From the NCBI GenBank assembly GCA_947044365.1, contig OX345636.1:55841746-55905745 (forward strand): a stretch of DNA of 64,000 nt, read 5' to 3'. Below are positions 1-12,149 of this stretch, piece after piece. A program made the translations under genes and the position numbers. The stretch is from Petrosia ficiformis (taxonomy: Eukaryota; Porifera; Demospongiae; Haplosclerida; Petrosiidae). The number at the start of each line of letters is the position of its first letter. Positions within the stretch are counted from its first letter, which is position 1. The notes beneath the pieces were generated by a model. It did not search any database and had not been told where the DNA came from. It worked only from the letters and a program-made list of their open reading frames with translations.

Positions 1-2955
1 AGTTCCAGTACATAGAGGGCGGTAAATTCTATACTGATAGTCAGTATGGAATGATAGTTCGTTCCAAGTTTTGTATCATGGGTATTGGTAAGAAGATTAA
101 TGGGGTAGATCCATACACCTCATCTGATGAAGAGGAAGACTCATCATCAGATCCTCCTAGTGATAGTGAAACACAATCCACATCAGGACATGGTTAGAAT
201 AGTAATAATATATTATTATTAATATAAATTAATATTATTTTTATTATTATTAGGTGAGGTTCAATCAATTGATAATGATCAGTCTAATACTGACTCATCT
301 TCAGATGATAAGGATTCTAGTAATGATACTGAAATACAATCAACATCTAAACATGGTTAGTATCATAATAATAATTATTATTTTTATTATTATTGTAATT
401 ATTAGTATAACTGTGCTTATCATAATTATTATATTTTTTTATTCTGATACTGAAACATCGCCTTTGTCTCCTATTATTGTTACTAATACAGAAACGCAAT
501 CAACATATAAACAAGGTAAATATATATAATGAATATTAATATTTATTATTATTTTTACTGTTATTATTAGGTGATATTCAATCAATCAAGACAACTGACT
601 CACTATCTCCAGAGGACAAGAATCCTACTAGTAATACTGGAGGTGTAACGCATTCCATAAATGGACATGGTTAGGTTATTATAAAAATATTATCTGGAGA
701 TTATGAGTGGGGCCATTAAACTTGTGTATCAAACTAACCAGCTTGATTCCATATAGGGATATACTGTTAACCATTTGTGTCAACTTTGTGGGTTGTGGGA
801 TATAACTTTTATAGTATGATTTTGAGTGGGTGTATCAAAGGAACTGAAAGTCATTTGTATCACTGTTGTTGTGCTGCAAAAACCAAAATGAAATTAATTA
901 GATTAGATAGTGTGATTAGAAACCAAATAGAACAAAAATGATTTTTGTCCCACCTACTCTCCGCTAATTGTCTTTCCCATATGACGAAATTTACAAAACA
1001 TGTATTTTGACAACCAATGCATTGTTTAACACACTGAAGTTTTGTGCTCATGCTAGCTGCCTCATTCTGCTCATCAGCTCCTGTTATTATTTAATTAATT
1101 ACTAATATTTAATCTTTACTTAAATTATATCTAACATTAATTATAGAGATGACAGGCTCTGTTTCATCTGCTAAACAAGATACACATGAAGATGATAAAT
1201 GTAAGATATTATTAATGTCTCCCATATCATGTATAATATAATACATGTCTTATTTTCAGTACATGTTGATAATGATATTAATACTGTTACTAATAATGAT
1301 GATATTAGTACTGAATATATTATCAACACACTTGATATACAACAAGAGATAACTACTAGTTAGTATATATAATAATACATGACTTTATATATGACAATTG
1401 TTTATTTTAGTTTCAGCTATTCATGATAGTGATCTATTAGAGTCTAGACTCACTTCAGGAAATATAATTCAAACAATATCGAGAGGAGGTATGATTGGTT
1501 TATAAATATATATACTGTTTTAAATGTCAATCTGTTATATTGTATATATTCAGTTCAAGTTACTAGTGATAGTTCAATTCCTGATAATATATACACTGGA
1601 CAAATTTGTTATGTAAAGAAGGGAACAAACAGATGGTGTATGGTATTCATGGCCGTACAGAATATTAAAGTATTTCTTGAGGTATTTATAATACATAAAT
1701 TATTAATACTTATCATATGATTATTATACATTTCAGTATCTGAAAGAGGAATATTCAGATGATGATAAAGATGACATGTTCAGGTTTTGTTTCATGGATC
1801 CTGTGAATGGATTTATTGAATTACATTTAGGGAAAACATTTCAAGATGGTTGGACTATTGACCCAATTAGGGAGCCTCTGAGAGTAAGCATAGTTAGTAT
1901 ACATATAAATTATAGTCATTATCATAATACAGTTCACATAATTATTATTTATTGTCATTACTGCTACTGTTAAAGTTATTGTTTTTTTTCTACAGATCAG
2001 GAAGAGAGATGCTGATTTGTTTGGTACAGTGGAACTTCCTATTCCTCCAACTTGCAGAGTGACTATCTGGTCTAAAGTATCACAAGATACTGAAGAATAT
2101 TTGAGTTACACTGTACCTCTACTTGGAATTCATTCTGATGATATTACTAAATTACGTATTCAACGTTTTTTAGAAACTAGTAATTCATCAGGTATATTAT
2201 GTATATTATATTTATAATAACTGTTGTAATATTTGTACTTATAGCATATTATAGTCATCCAACAATTCAATCACAGGATAGGGATACACCACATCTTATA
2301 ACTATTGATACACCTCATACAGGTTAGAAATATATAATTATACATATATAATTTATAATTATAAATTGGCATAGCCAGCAATATTCTGGAGGTTGGAACT
2401 CTCTTTAATCAATCAATTATCCTGCTCCAACCTCCAGAACTCACTCAAAATTAATTCAATAAGACTAATAAGCATAGCCAAAAATTAAATGGCTGAATAA
2501 TTGTTCAATGATCCTAGAATTCAAATTTTATAATTCATTGTTATAGTGATAAATGACTCGTTATGACTCATTCTTATATATCCGCAGATACTGATAGATC
2601 TACTGTTGATACTAGTCAAGTGATAAAATGTATTGAACTAGTAATGGAGAAGAATCATGCTAAACTATCTCGATTATTTAAGACTGGTTCATTGAAAACT
2701 CTTGCTGATGAATTATTAGAAGCTGGTATAATAACACGTGATGTTCAGACAGATCCTATCAGTGATACTATTATTAACTGTTTCTTATCTGGTTTTGTAT
2801 TCAAAGATGATCTAGAAGAGATTGAGGAATATTGTGAGAAATTCTTCAATGCTTTTTACGAAATACGTGGTCCATACATAGATGCAGCTAACAAGATAAA
2901 GAAATCCATACAAGATACAATTATAGATAAACTAGGAGTTCAGTTAAATATGTAA
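1..2955 (+). CDS. ZU5/death-fold protein, copy A (3' part, 5' end outside window)
   Basis: This is the 3' part of a multi-exon gene. Probable exons: 1-192 (end of the ZU5 exon plus acidic Ser-rich tail), 254-355, 492-515, 571-669, 1147-1200, 1260-1358, 1411-1488, 1554-1681, 1737-1883, 1996-2191, 2245-2322 and 2588-2955, nearly all with GT...AG borders. The first exon is almost identical to 15969-16162 of copy B, and the last to 18734-19098. Small exons encode Asp/Glu/Ser/Thr-rich linker. Exons 1554-2191 encode a conserved inter-domain region (motifs RWCMVF, DPVNGFIEL, KRDADLFG). The terminal ~120 aa are helical and amphipathic, starting near DTSQVIKCIELVMEKNHAKL and ending QLNM before TAA, and resemble a death-fold domain. 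ZU5-(spacer)-death order is known from UNC5, ankyrin and PIDD; an adaptor or receptor role is inference. No stop was seen in these exons, unlike copy B. Confidence 0.7.
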
Positions 2956-3010
2956 TACATCTATTAGTTTAGTTTAGTAATACTGTTATATAATTATGTG
3001 TAGTATCTTT

Positions 3011-3440
3011 TTTTGTTATCATTTATAGTTTTCATATCCTGTTTGATTATGTGTGGGTGATGAATTAACTTCCACCTACACTTAATAGCTAAGCATGGGA
3101 GTGAGGCTGTATTGTAAACCACATTCAACCATGTGCTTAGAGTTGACTCAAGAGATAAACAAATTTAGTAAGTCTGTATGTCTGTACAGTTTAATTTGCA
3201 TTAGGTTATTGATATACCTGATATTGTAGTGTTATCTATCTATCCATTCATCTCTATTATTTTTTCATCTATCTATCTATCTCAGAATGACACCATGTTA
3301 GTTGAGAGTGTCATATTCATTACCTGAAGATATGCGCAGCCATTTTCTTAAGCTTTTATGGAAGTATTGCCTCACTTTAAATGAAGAGATGTATGTTTGT
3401 GTGTGCATATAAATTATGTCTATATACTGTACATATGTGT

Positions 3441-3475
<35 letters not shown>

Positions 3476-3558
3476 ATACATCTCTCAGTGTAGGTGGAAG
3501 TTAATTCATCACCCACACATAATCAAACAGGATAAGAAAATTAAAAATGATAACAAAA
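3011..3558. repeat. Inverted-repeat element (MITE-like) behind copy A
   Basis: Two ~70-bp arms, 3011-3082 and 3487-3558, are near-perfect inverted copies; both contain the core GATTATGTGTGGGTGATGAA. TAGTAT occurs just outside each arm (3001-3006 and 3565-3570) and may be the target duplication. The interior holds GATA and TA microsatellites and no convincing gene. The left arm and part of the interior recur behind copy B (19145-19440) without the right arm, so the element was probably there before the tandem duplication. Confidence 0.65.
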
Positions 3559-3570
3559 CAGAAGTAGTAT

Positions 3571-6450
3571 TGATGACAACAATAAAATCAAGTAAGTAAA
3601 TACAAGTACAACTAAGAAAATTATCCAAATACAATAACTAGTGTTATCACCAGAATTAAGAGAATAATGATTAGTTAATTACATAACCACACTCATCTGG
3701 GATACATGTACAGTGCATGTAACTAGTACTGGACAATATTGGGTTTAGAAAATATTTCTCTTCCCTTTTAGATGAATTTTGATTGTGATATATTTCCTTT
3801 GTGATATATAGACACTTTTAGTTGACTCACCCAATCTAATTGAAACTGTGGAATTCACTTTAACTCATGTTTGTATTATACACATGACATGTATACATTG
3901 TACATGTATCCTGTGTGCGTCTATTTATGAGGAATATGGTTCTGATGAAGTCATACTAGGTTATAATTTAGAATTGAACTGCCACATACATGAAAATGGT
4001 ATCTATTTATGTATTCCCTATGTATATTTTTAAGCTGGGATGATGGTTTGAAAAGAACAATCAAACCTTCATTAGCAAAAACGAACGAAGTTTTGAAGGC
4101 TTGATACCAAATGTTGCTTTTCCATTCACTGGCTATTGTAGCTTTTAAAACTGGATTATTACTCTATAACTAGTACTGATCTATAACATCACTGGACTAA
4201 GAAATGAGGCAGAATCACACATCAACACTAGGCATTGCTGGTATCATATTGAGCATAATCTGATCCACTAAGCATAGGAGAATATACTGGCATAATAATT
4301 GTTATCTTAATATTGTAACACAATTGTCGTATTATAGTCTCAGTATAATGAACTTCATCTTTAATGATGACTTCAAAATGATTGACAGATTTGAGTCCTC
4401 CAGCATGTCTTCAGTACTTTGGGAAATAAATGCACATGCGTATAACCACATGTACACTATTGTGTTAGTAGTTTTTTAGCTATTATAGTCATGATATAAT
4501 ATTATTGTAACACTGAGGATAATGATAGTGGCACTATCACTACTATCACCCAGCCCTAGAGAAAACACCCTATTAAAATGTTGGAAATACCAAAATCATT
4601 TTCTTTAGAAGTCTAAAGGCAGAAAGACAAGTGTTTTAAGTTCAGTAGGTTGGAGACAAGGCCTTCTTAGAAAGCCATAGGAAATTTGTGAATAAATTGA
4701 TTATCCAGATACCCAAACATTATTGTGAATGGATATCTGGATAGAGAATGACAAAGTCCTAATGTATAATGGATGTAATACATGTATGTATATTAACTAC
4801 ATGTAAATATAGTGACTGCATGATACTATGTTACTATACTTACTATACATGTACATGTATATTCTATCAATCCTTACTAGTGACTATACATGTACATGTA
4901 CATGTATATAATATCTATTTAATAACCATTATCAACAATCAGACTGACTACAGTTTATAACTTAATTACCAATTTCATTTGAAGGTCTTCTATTAGTATT
5001 GAGGATGTTAACATGTACATGTACATGTACATATATACATATGTGTACAATGTTCATTTATCAAGGCTTCATTAGTGGTATTTGTCCTCATAACAAAACG
5101 AAAGAATGAAAGAAGGTTGCTCAGAGGAAACATTTTTTGGGTACAGATGTGGAGTTTTAAGACAGTGTGGCTAAAGTTTCAACAACAACATCTGATTCTT
5201 GATAATAGTACAGGTAAGAATATAAACAAATTAATTATCAGGTACTGTTTTTATTAGTGAAATTTTTGTCATATTCATTAGTAATTACAGGAGCTTATGA
5301 GTAACGAACCACAGAAAAGTGTCCATCTGTATTATAACTATAATACTTTGTGAAAACTCATACTTTCTATTTGTTTATTAGCACAGTTTAATTACCTGTA
5401 ATAATTAATATTATATTGTATAGGTGTGGTTTACCTATTCATCAGTGACCTACCAGTTTGTACATCATTATCAAGGTAAAATTGCTTATTATGTGTTCTG
5501 TGATGAATGCTCCTTCATGGCTTTGCTGTTCATAAGCTTCTGTAAATATGTATATACATGTATGTGTGTGTATACATGTTTAAAGTAATTGTCCCTAACT
5601 TTGTTATATATATACGAAGGCTGCGATGAATAGTGAATATTAAATTTGAAACTTCATAGGCTTTGAACTTTCACAAAGGCTTTAATAACTTTTACATCAA
5701 TGTAATTATGAGTGTTAAAATATCAAAAACATCAAAATATGTCAATGCCTTTCAAATGTTCTATTTTTGAAGTCTTCAACATTTTCAACCAAATTTCTAC
5801 ACAATACAGTTCACTACATGTGGCCTAAGACAGTGAAAAAAATTAAGCTATACATGTATGTGTAGCTAATCCTAAGTTTTAAGTGATGGAATTAATAAAG
5901 ATGCGATGCATGGGCATTGGCACTGACAACTGCACTTTCAACCAATAGACTTGTTGCTTTCCTCCAACTAGTAAAGCATGATTATGCCATATATGAGTTT
6001 CTTATAGGATTCTCTGTCTAACTAAGTAAGTTAGCATTCTGTATTGCTTAAAGGGAATAACCTATATAGGTAAATGAAGTTATGTGTGTTGCCCTTGGTT
6101 GGGACTGCTAAAAAAATTTAACTAAGTGCCAAATCATAGTGATAAAGATACTAGATGTGGTTGACTACTACACTTTCAAAAAGAATTTGCTACTTTCAGA
6201 AAGGGAAAATACTGAAAGCATCAGTATACTGACACTATAGCTAAGGCATCCATTGATGTGTCAATAAACACTTCATTCATCATGCTATGCATAAGCTAGC
6301 TTGAAACTGATGTGCAGTATTTCAAATAATCATGAGTATCTCTTATTACTTGTGCACCACTTAAGTATTTTACTTTCCATTTTAGTATCATTGATACACA
6401 TTATTATAATATTTAAGCAATTAACTTTTATTTATTATACTTTCCATTTA
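3571..6450. other. Non-coding, repeat-rich spacer
   Basis: No gene could be supported. It holds TACATGTA-rich microsatellite tracts (about 4840-5050), a hAT-type end motif (CACCCAGCCCTA near 4547-4558) without a recognised partner, and one copy of an interspersed repeat (about 5770-6060) whose relatives lie at 21265-21480 and 38380-38600. Confidence 0.5.
5770..6060. repeat. Interspersed repeat family 1, copy 1
   Basis: Shares diverged stretches with 21265-21480 and 38380-38600. Examples are TTTCTACACAATACAGTTCA, GATTCTCTGTCTAACTAAGT and the GTTGCTTTCCTCC segment. No coding capacity is visible. Family and ends were not identified. Confidence 0.55.
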
Positions 6451-6451
6451 G

Positions 6452-6771
6452 TATCATTGAAATCACAGAAGGTCAAAGAAATTCTTCGTATATCCACTCC
6501 TGAAATGTCCAGACTGTTATCTTCATCTGATAATAGAATATCTCTTGCTATGGAACTCTATGGATCATCTCTGATCACAGATGATGCTTATTATCAGGCT
6601 ATTGATGATTCTGCCATTACTAACATACTAAAAGGTGCTAGATTGATGAAAGAGAATACTGCATCTGTTGCTGTTAGTCCAGATAAACTGAGACAATTAA
6701 TTGAAGTAATGAAAAGAGTGGAAATCTTCCAAGGGATTAGTGAGAAGTGGGAGAGAGATATACAACAATAA
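6452..6771 (+). CDS. Orphan terminal exon with death-fold-like domain
   Basis: An open exon follows a good acceptor (TTCCATTTAG) and ends in TAA. It encodes ~105 aa of alternating amphipathic helices, including SRLLSSSDNRISLAMELYGS and KLRQLIEVMKRVEIFQGI. It occupies the same slot as the terminal exons of copies A and B, and its helix pattern is similar (SRLL, LITDDAYYQAI, then a final helix with an aromatic and a C-terminal I). I found no upstream exons that clearly belong to it, so it is either the last exon of a gene whose other exons are lost or diverged, or an exon relic from the tandem array. Assignment to the death-fold superfamily rests on pattern only. Confidence 0.5.
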
Positions 6772-6980
6772 TTATACTTGTTTAGTAAAATACTGTAATA
6801 TGTCAAGTCTGTTATATTCTTTTGACTTCAAACTAAGCTTTTTTTAGCCTCGAGCACTTTACATTACATTCCATAATAGCGTGTCGATCATTTAATAACA
6901 AATTATCAACTGCTTTTTTTGCATACTTTTAAATAATATACATATACATAGATTATATAATTATATATATATATATTATA

Positions 6981-7024
<44 letters not shown>

Positions 7025-7025
7025 A

Positions 7026-7273
7026 GTTATAACACCCTACGTAGGCCCGAGGGCGAGGTGATTATAATTGTGATATAGCACGAGTAGGCGTGTTATAATT
7101 AATATATTTCATGAAATTGTGATGTCTGATGCTTCTCTTACCTTTTTGTCGGCACTTTGGAGAAGGTAAGTGTTGTTTTCTTGTAGTCTGTTACGACGGC
7201 AGGTTTTATATCTGACCACAGGGTGCTATATCTGATTTATAAACTGTGGCTTACTTTGATGTTTTGCCATATC

Positions 7274-7276
<3 letters not shown>
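7026..7276. repeat. Interspersed repeat family 2, copy 1
   Basis: About 250 bp also found at 39517-39795, including ATGTCTGATGCTTCT and CACTTTGGAGAAGGTAAGTG. It starts with a hairpin whose arms are TTATAACACCCTAC and GTAGGCGTGTTATAA, around a segment reading GAGGGCGAGGTGATTATA. Flanked by (TA)n on both sides. No coding content seen. Confidence 0.65.

Positions 7277-7332
<56 letters not shown>
7277..7332. repeat. (TA)n microsatellite
   Basis: Uninterrupted AT dinucleotide repeat. Similar tracts are at 6960-7020 and 12060-12150. Short open frames across them are artefacts. Confidence 0.9.
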
Positions 7333-7334
<2 letters not shown>

Positions 7335-7840
7335 TCACTAGCTCTGATTACATTATATACACTCAAGCATGTGCGAGCATTTAAGTTAGTAGGCGTGGCG
7401 CTTATACTGCAATTTGATTGGATATTTCCATAGCAATTATGCAATAAACATATTTAGCTTTCAGAAGGCAGTATAACTCTTTTTAAAAGAATTTAGAGTA
7501 ACTTTTTCCATTGTTGCTATGAAAATAGTGTCTTCGTTTTATTAGCTGCTGGAGATTTAAATTTTGGAAGTTTATACCTTAGTGCACTATAGCTATTAGG
7601 GTATTTATCAAGATTTCAATGATGTAAGTTACTGTATCATAATATACTATCTTGTCTTTTGTTGTACATAAAACTAAGTTCATAAAAAAAAAAAAACACC
7701 TACTCTATCGGACACACCGATAATTATTATACGAACAAAATTCTTAACTGGTTGCTGTAGCAACAAATAAATTACAAACCCTTTTAATTAAAGTAGTCAG
7801 AATAAACAAAACATATATATACTTTCCAAAACAGTTAAGC

Positions 7841-8010
7841 TAAACAATGGGAGCAAAATACTTCCAATCCACGACTGCTATAATCAACAGGGTTAATGCA
7901 CTCTTCATGGAGCCACCTACCACAGCCACATTTAACCTGATCTGCACCAGTATCTTGTTGAACATCATATATATTCATATGTAAGAAAGCATTTGTAACA
8001 TTCACCTGCA
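7841..8010 (-). pseudogene. PHD-finger-like C-terminal exon remnant
   Basis: On the minus strand a good acceptor (CTTCTACTGCAG) opens an exon encoding ~55 aa that ends in TAA. It carries a Cys/His pattern, CGCGRWLHEECINP then FCSHCLA, typical of the C-terminal half of a PHD or treble-clef zinc finger. Such fingers end many transposon-encoded proteins in invertebrates. No companion exons were recognised, so this is probably a stranded fragment. It might still be the last exon of a diverged minus-strand gene. Confidence 0.4.
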
Positions 8011-8380
8011 GTAGAAGTAGGTGATACACTAGAATCAATTACCTTAAGTCATTTTGAATTTACATTATCACTTCGAGATTTCACTGGTTTTGTCCTCTGG
8101 TTTTGTGAAGAATAGATATAATACATTAATAATAATTATTAATATTAATATCATTGCAATTAATTACACAGAACCTACTTATTCTAAAGTATCTTGTAAA
8201 TTCCTTGTGGTCTTAGGTATTTGTGTGCTTAAATATAGAGCCTAATGTACAATGTCATTGCAATCGGAAAGCTACAAGGAGTGAATGGTCTTTGTTGCTG
8301 TCAATATAACAACATATAAGGAAGAACTCTTAAACAAAAATAGACTATAATATTTGTACAGATAGAATCTTCTATATAGT

Positions 8381-9655
8381 CATCCAACAATTCAGTTACA
8401 GGACAGTGATACATCACATCATACAACTATTGATTTACCTCATACAGGTTAGGAATTATATTATATTCATTGTATATAGGTAATGCCATTACTTATATAC
8501 AGTTGTATATGTATATAATATAATTCCCTGGTGTTTATGTAAAAAGCCAATAAACATTTTTTTTACTGATAAATCCGAGCATGTGAAAAGTGGCATTACT
8601 GGTTTTTTGCATGAAGCTAACAAAATGCATTATGTAGGTGAGTAACTTTTTGCTCTATTGAACTCTGTTTTGTGTATTGCAATAGAATTTTATTAATTTA
8701 CATAAAATGGGAGGTACATATGCATAGTGTTCTTAGGGTCATCACTTCATATAAGGATAGTATAGTAGCTATATTACACATTCAAAATAGTATAATACTT
8801 ATACAATAATTTCATGCTTGAGTAAGAACAAAAACATCCTGATATAACCCTAACAATGTCGGTGCACCTAATATAATTCTTATATGAGACTAAATAAATG
8901 CAACATAATTTTGTGACTTCGTATATGAAGAAAAAACTATTCTTAGACTATATAATTATTATAAACAAGTAGTAAGTGAAAGAATCCTATAAACTGATAC
9001 AACATTATATGGACTTTTATGATATACAAACAATGCATGATTGTATAATAATCTTATAGTATATAAATTGATATTGTGGTTTAATGTACATGTAAACTAA
9101 AGCCAGAAAACAGTTTAGTTGTAAAGTGAAGCCAAACAGAATTTAGCTATACCGGTATATTATCCAATATAAGACAGCTGAAAATGAGCATATGAACAAA
9201 ACCATGATAATGAAATAATGAAATAATGATGAACAAACAGTAATAAACAGGGAATTCAATAATGTCTTTTATTACACAGGTAGAAATGACTTAACTCAAG
9301 TTGATCCACATCAAATTATACAATGTAATAAAACAGTTATTGATGATAACTATTCTTCTCTTGATACATTGTTTACAAAGAGATCTGCAAAGACAATAGC
9401 TGGTAAAATGTTACACACAGGTCTAATATCTGGTGATGTTGCTGAAGAACCAACTTTAGATCTGATACTGAATGACCTCACATCCGGAGGGTTCTTATGA
9501 GAAAAGCTGATAAAATTATAAATCATATTATTAAATTCTTAAGAGTACTATTAGAAATGCAAGGTCCATTTGTATTTGCTGCTGGACAACTTAAAGGAGA
9601 TATTCATGATATTATTAATAGTAGACTAGGTATTGAATTAACTCTTAATGTGTAA
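8381..9655 (+). pseudogene. Relic of copy A/B family, last two exons (copy C)
   Basis: The segment at 8381-8450 matches copy A exon 2245-2322 (CATCCAACAATTCA, then CCTCATACAGGTTAG). At about 9280-9655 a diverged terminal exon follows: DPHQIIQCNKTVIDDNY..., then LEMQGPFVFAAGQLKGDI and SRLGIELTLNV before TAA. The frame breaks near 9489, where one base would be needed to join the two halves (SGG / VLMRKADK). None of the Kelch, coiled-coil or ZU5 exons is present. This is best read as a decayed partial third copy between A and B. A sequencing error at the one break is possible, but the missing exons support a pseudogene. Confidence 0.6.
8640..8890. repeat. Interspersed repeat family 3, copy 1
   Basis: An inverted copy lies at about 62735-62960; shared words include CATCACTTCATATAAGGATAGT and ATGCTTGAGTAAGAACAAAA. 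A shorter, more diverged piece is at 38880-38960. It lies inside the intron-like gap of the copy C relic. Confidence 0.6.
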
Positions 9656-9659
9656 TAAT

Positions 9660-10740
9660 ACAACATGTATTTGTTATTATAGTGTGTTATTATGTTCGAT
9701 TAGTAAAAGATAATTTCAGTTAAGAAATGGTTTGTCATGATATATTTTAATTAACAGAATTTGATAGAATGATTCTGCGACAGTCTACCTAGTTCGTCAT
9801 CATCTGTTCCAACTTCATATCTACTCATAATAGCTAAATACTAATTAATAATAAGCTTTTAAACACTCTGGCTCAGAACAGCTGGATGTGGATGGTGAAG
9901 ATAAAGGGTGAAAGGGCTAGATAGCACTATTGAATGCTAAATTGATGAAATTGAAATAAATACGAAAGATGCCATGGTGTGTGTTTCTGGATGTAACTGT
10001 CTCTTGTCATTGTAATTGTCCTATTCATGCAGTTTTAGTAGATAAACTCTGGACTTTCATTCCAGGGCTACTGATCATATTTCTCATTTTACCTTTTGTG
10101 TTGTATTCTTGAACTTTCATTCTAGTAAATCTAGTCAAACAAAATATTCTGGTGACAAGGATTGCTGCAAAACATGGCCAATTTGAAAATCCTGACCCTT
10201 CAAAGGATGACTATTCTGATCAACTCGACTTCTACTTGGCTCCTACCAATTTGAAAAGAAGAGGTCCGTATTACTAAGTTCATGTGGACCATCTACATAC
10301 AAACTCATCTGCAATCTAAGCTCAACAAACTCCTCAATGGAAAAAAAAACGTACGAAGAATTAAATCATTGATCATTTTCGTAATCATTATTAACCAAAC
10401 CTTCTATCATAATTGACACCTGAAATTCCATTATACTGTTTATCAATCTAATGAGTCTGTCTCTATATAAACAAAAAAAAAACAGAATGCCAGATACTTA
10501 ACATGTTTGTTTAGTATGTTATTAACATAATTATTGTGGCTCACATGTAGGCTATCCATATTATTACTTTCCACGAGGTTGAAACTATATATAATTTAAT
10601 TCACTTTTTCCAATACTGATTACATTATTGTCAAATTAATCAAATTGCTATAACAATTTTCATAACATTAAATGTTATCGTGTGATATCTTAGCAACCAC
10701 TTTACAGACCACAAGGTGTGGCTCTTAATTTCTGTTCCTG
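9660..10740. other. Intergenic spacer upstream of copy B
   Basis: AT-rich and without supported coding exons. It must contain the promoter of copy B, but no core element could be recognised with confidence. Confidence 0.4.
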
Positions 10741-10750
10741 TCTGTCTGTA

Positions 10751-12061
10751 ATGGCCAGTAAGTAATCATAGCAATATTTTTTTGTTCATTGTTACAAACA
10801 CAGATAAGTTACTCATTTCATTTGCAAATGTTGTGATTTTGATAATTATGTAGTTATTAAAAAACAAGTACTGGTTTGTGTATTAATAATATTTTATAAT
10901 ATGTATTGGTTAAATATGAGACTATTATTATAATCATGTATTGATTGTTATTTATCAGGTGAATATCAGTTGGGATGGAGGAGTGAACACTCCACAGTAG
11001 TCATTAATAACACTCTATATTGTTGGGGAGGAGACCAGAAGGATCTTCCTCAAGTGCACGACAGTGAAGAAAAGAGAAAAATTACCTCTTCTATTGATTT
11101 ATTCAATTTAACAACATTCAAATGGGAGAGGAGGTCGACTACAGGTACTCCACCTGTAGGAGTATTGGGTTATGCTTGTACTAATATAGCCAAAAATATC
11201 TTTTACTTCGGTGGAGACTGCAAGCCTGATGAATGCTACCACAACAACTTATATGAACTCAACTCTTTCAATAACAATTGGAGGGAGATTGAGAACAGTA
11301 CTCCTGATAATGTACCAATGAAAAAGATCAGATGTGGAATGATATCATACTATATTAATGGAGAATGTAACTTATTAGTTTTGGGTGGATTTGGACCAGT
11401 TCCAGTCACTACTCACTCCCATTCCCAGTATATTGTACATCCTAAATACCCAAATAAATGTTACACAAATGAAGCACACATCATGTGTGTTACTACATCA
11501 CCAGGTATTACATGACTCACATTATGTATTACATGATATAATGTATTTTCTTCAGGTCAATGGATAGTGCCTGTCATAACAGGTATTCGTCCACCACCAT
11601 GTACTGGATTTACTATGCATCCAGTTCACAACAACGAAGGAGTAATGTTTGGAGGGACTGCTATTGATGAGACTGGTAGACATCGTGTTGATGATCTATA
11701 CATATTCAGCTGTACACACAATACAATAGTGAGTTAATAATTGTTAAGTGTTTACTATTAATGTTTCAATATTAATATAATATTAAATATTTTGTGTATA
11801 AAATTAATATATAATTATTTTAACAGTTGTGTATTTTGATTGAGACCAGACTCTTCCAGTCTAGACACATAATTGTACAAATAATTTAATATTGATAGTT
11901 AATTAAGGAGGTGTGAATTACAAGCGTTTTGTTTATGATATATACTATACACAGTGTAATGATATATGATATACTGAAGAGATTATGGTGAATATTATGA
12001 GTGTTGGGTTGAAACCAGTATAATATTAATGATATAGCAGGAATATATGTATATAATTACA

Positions 12062-12149
<88 letters not shown>

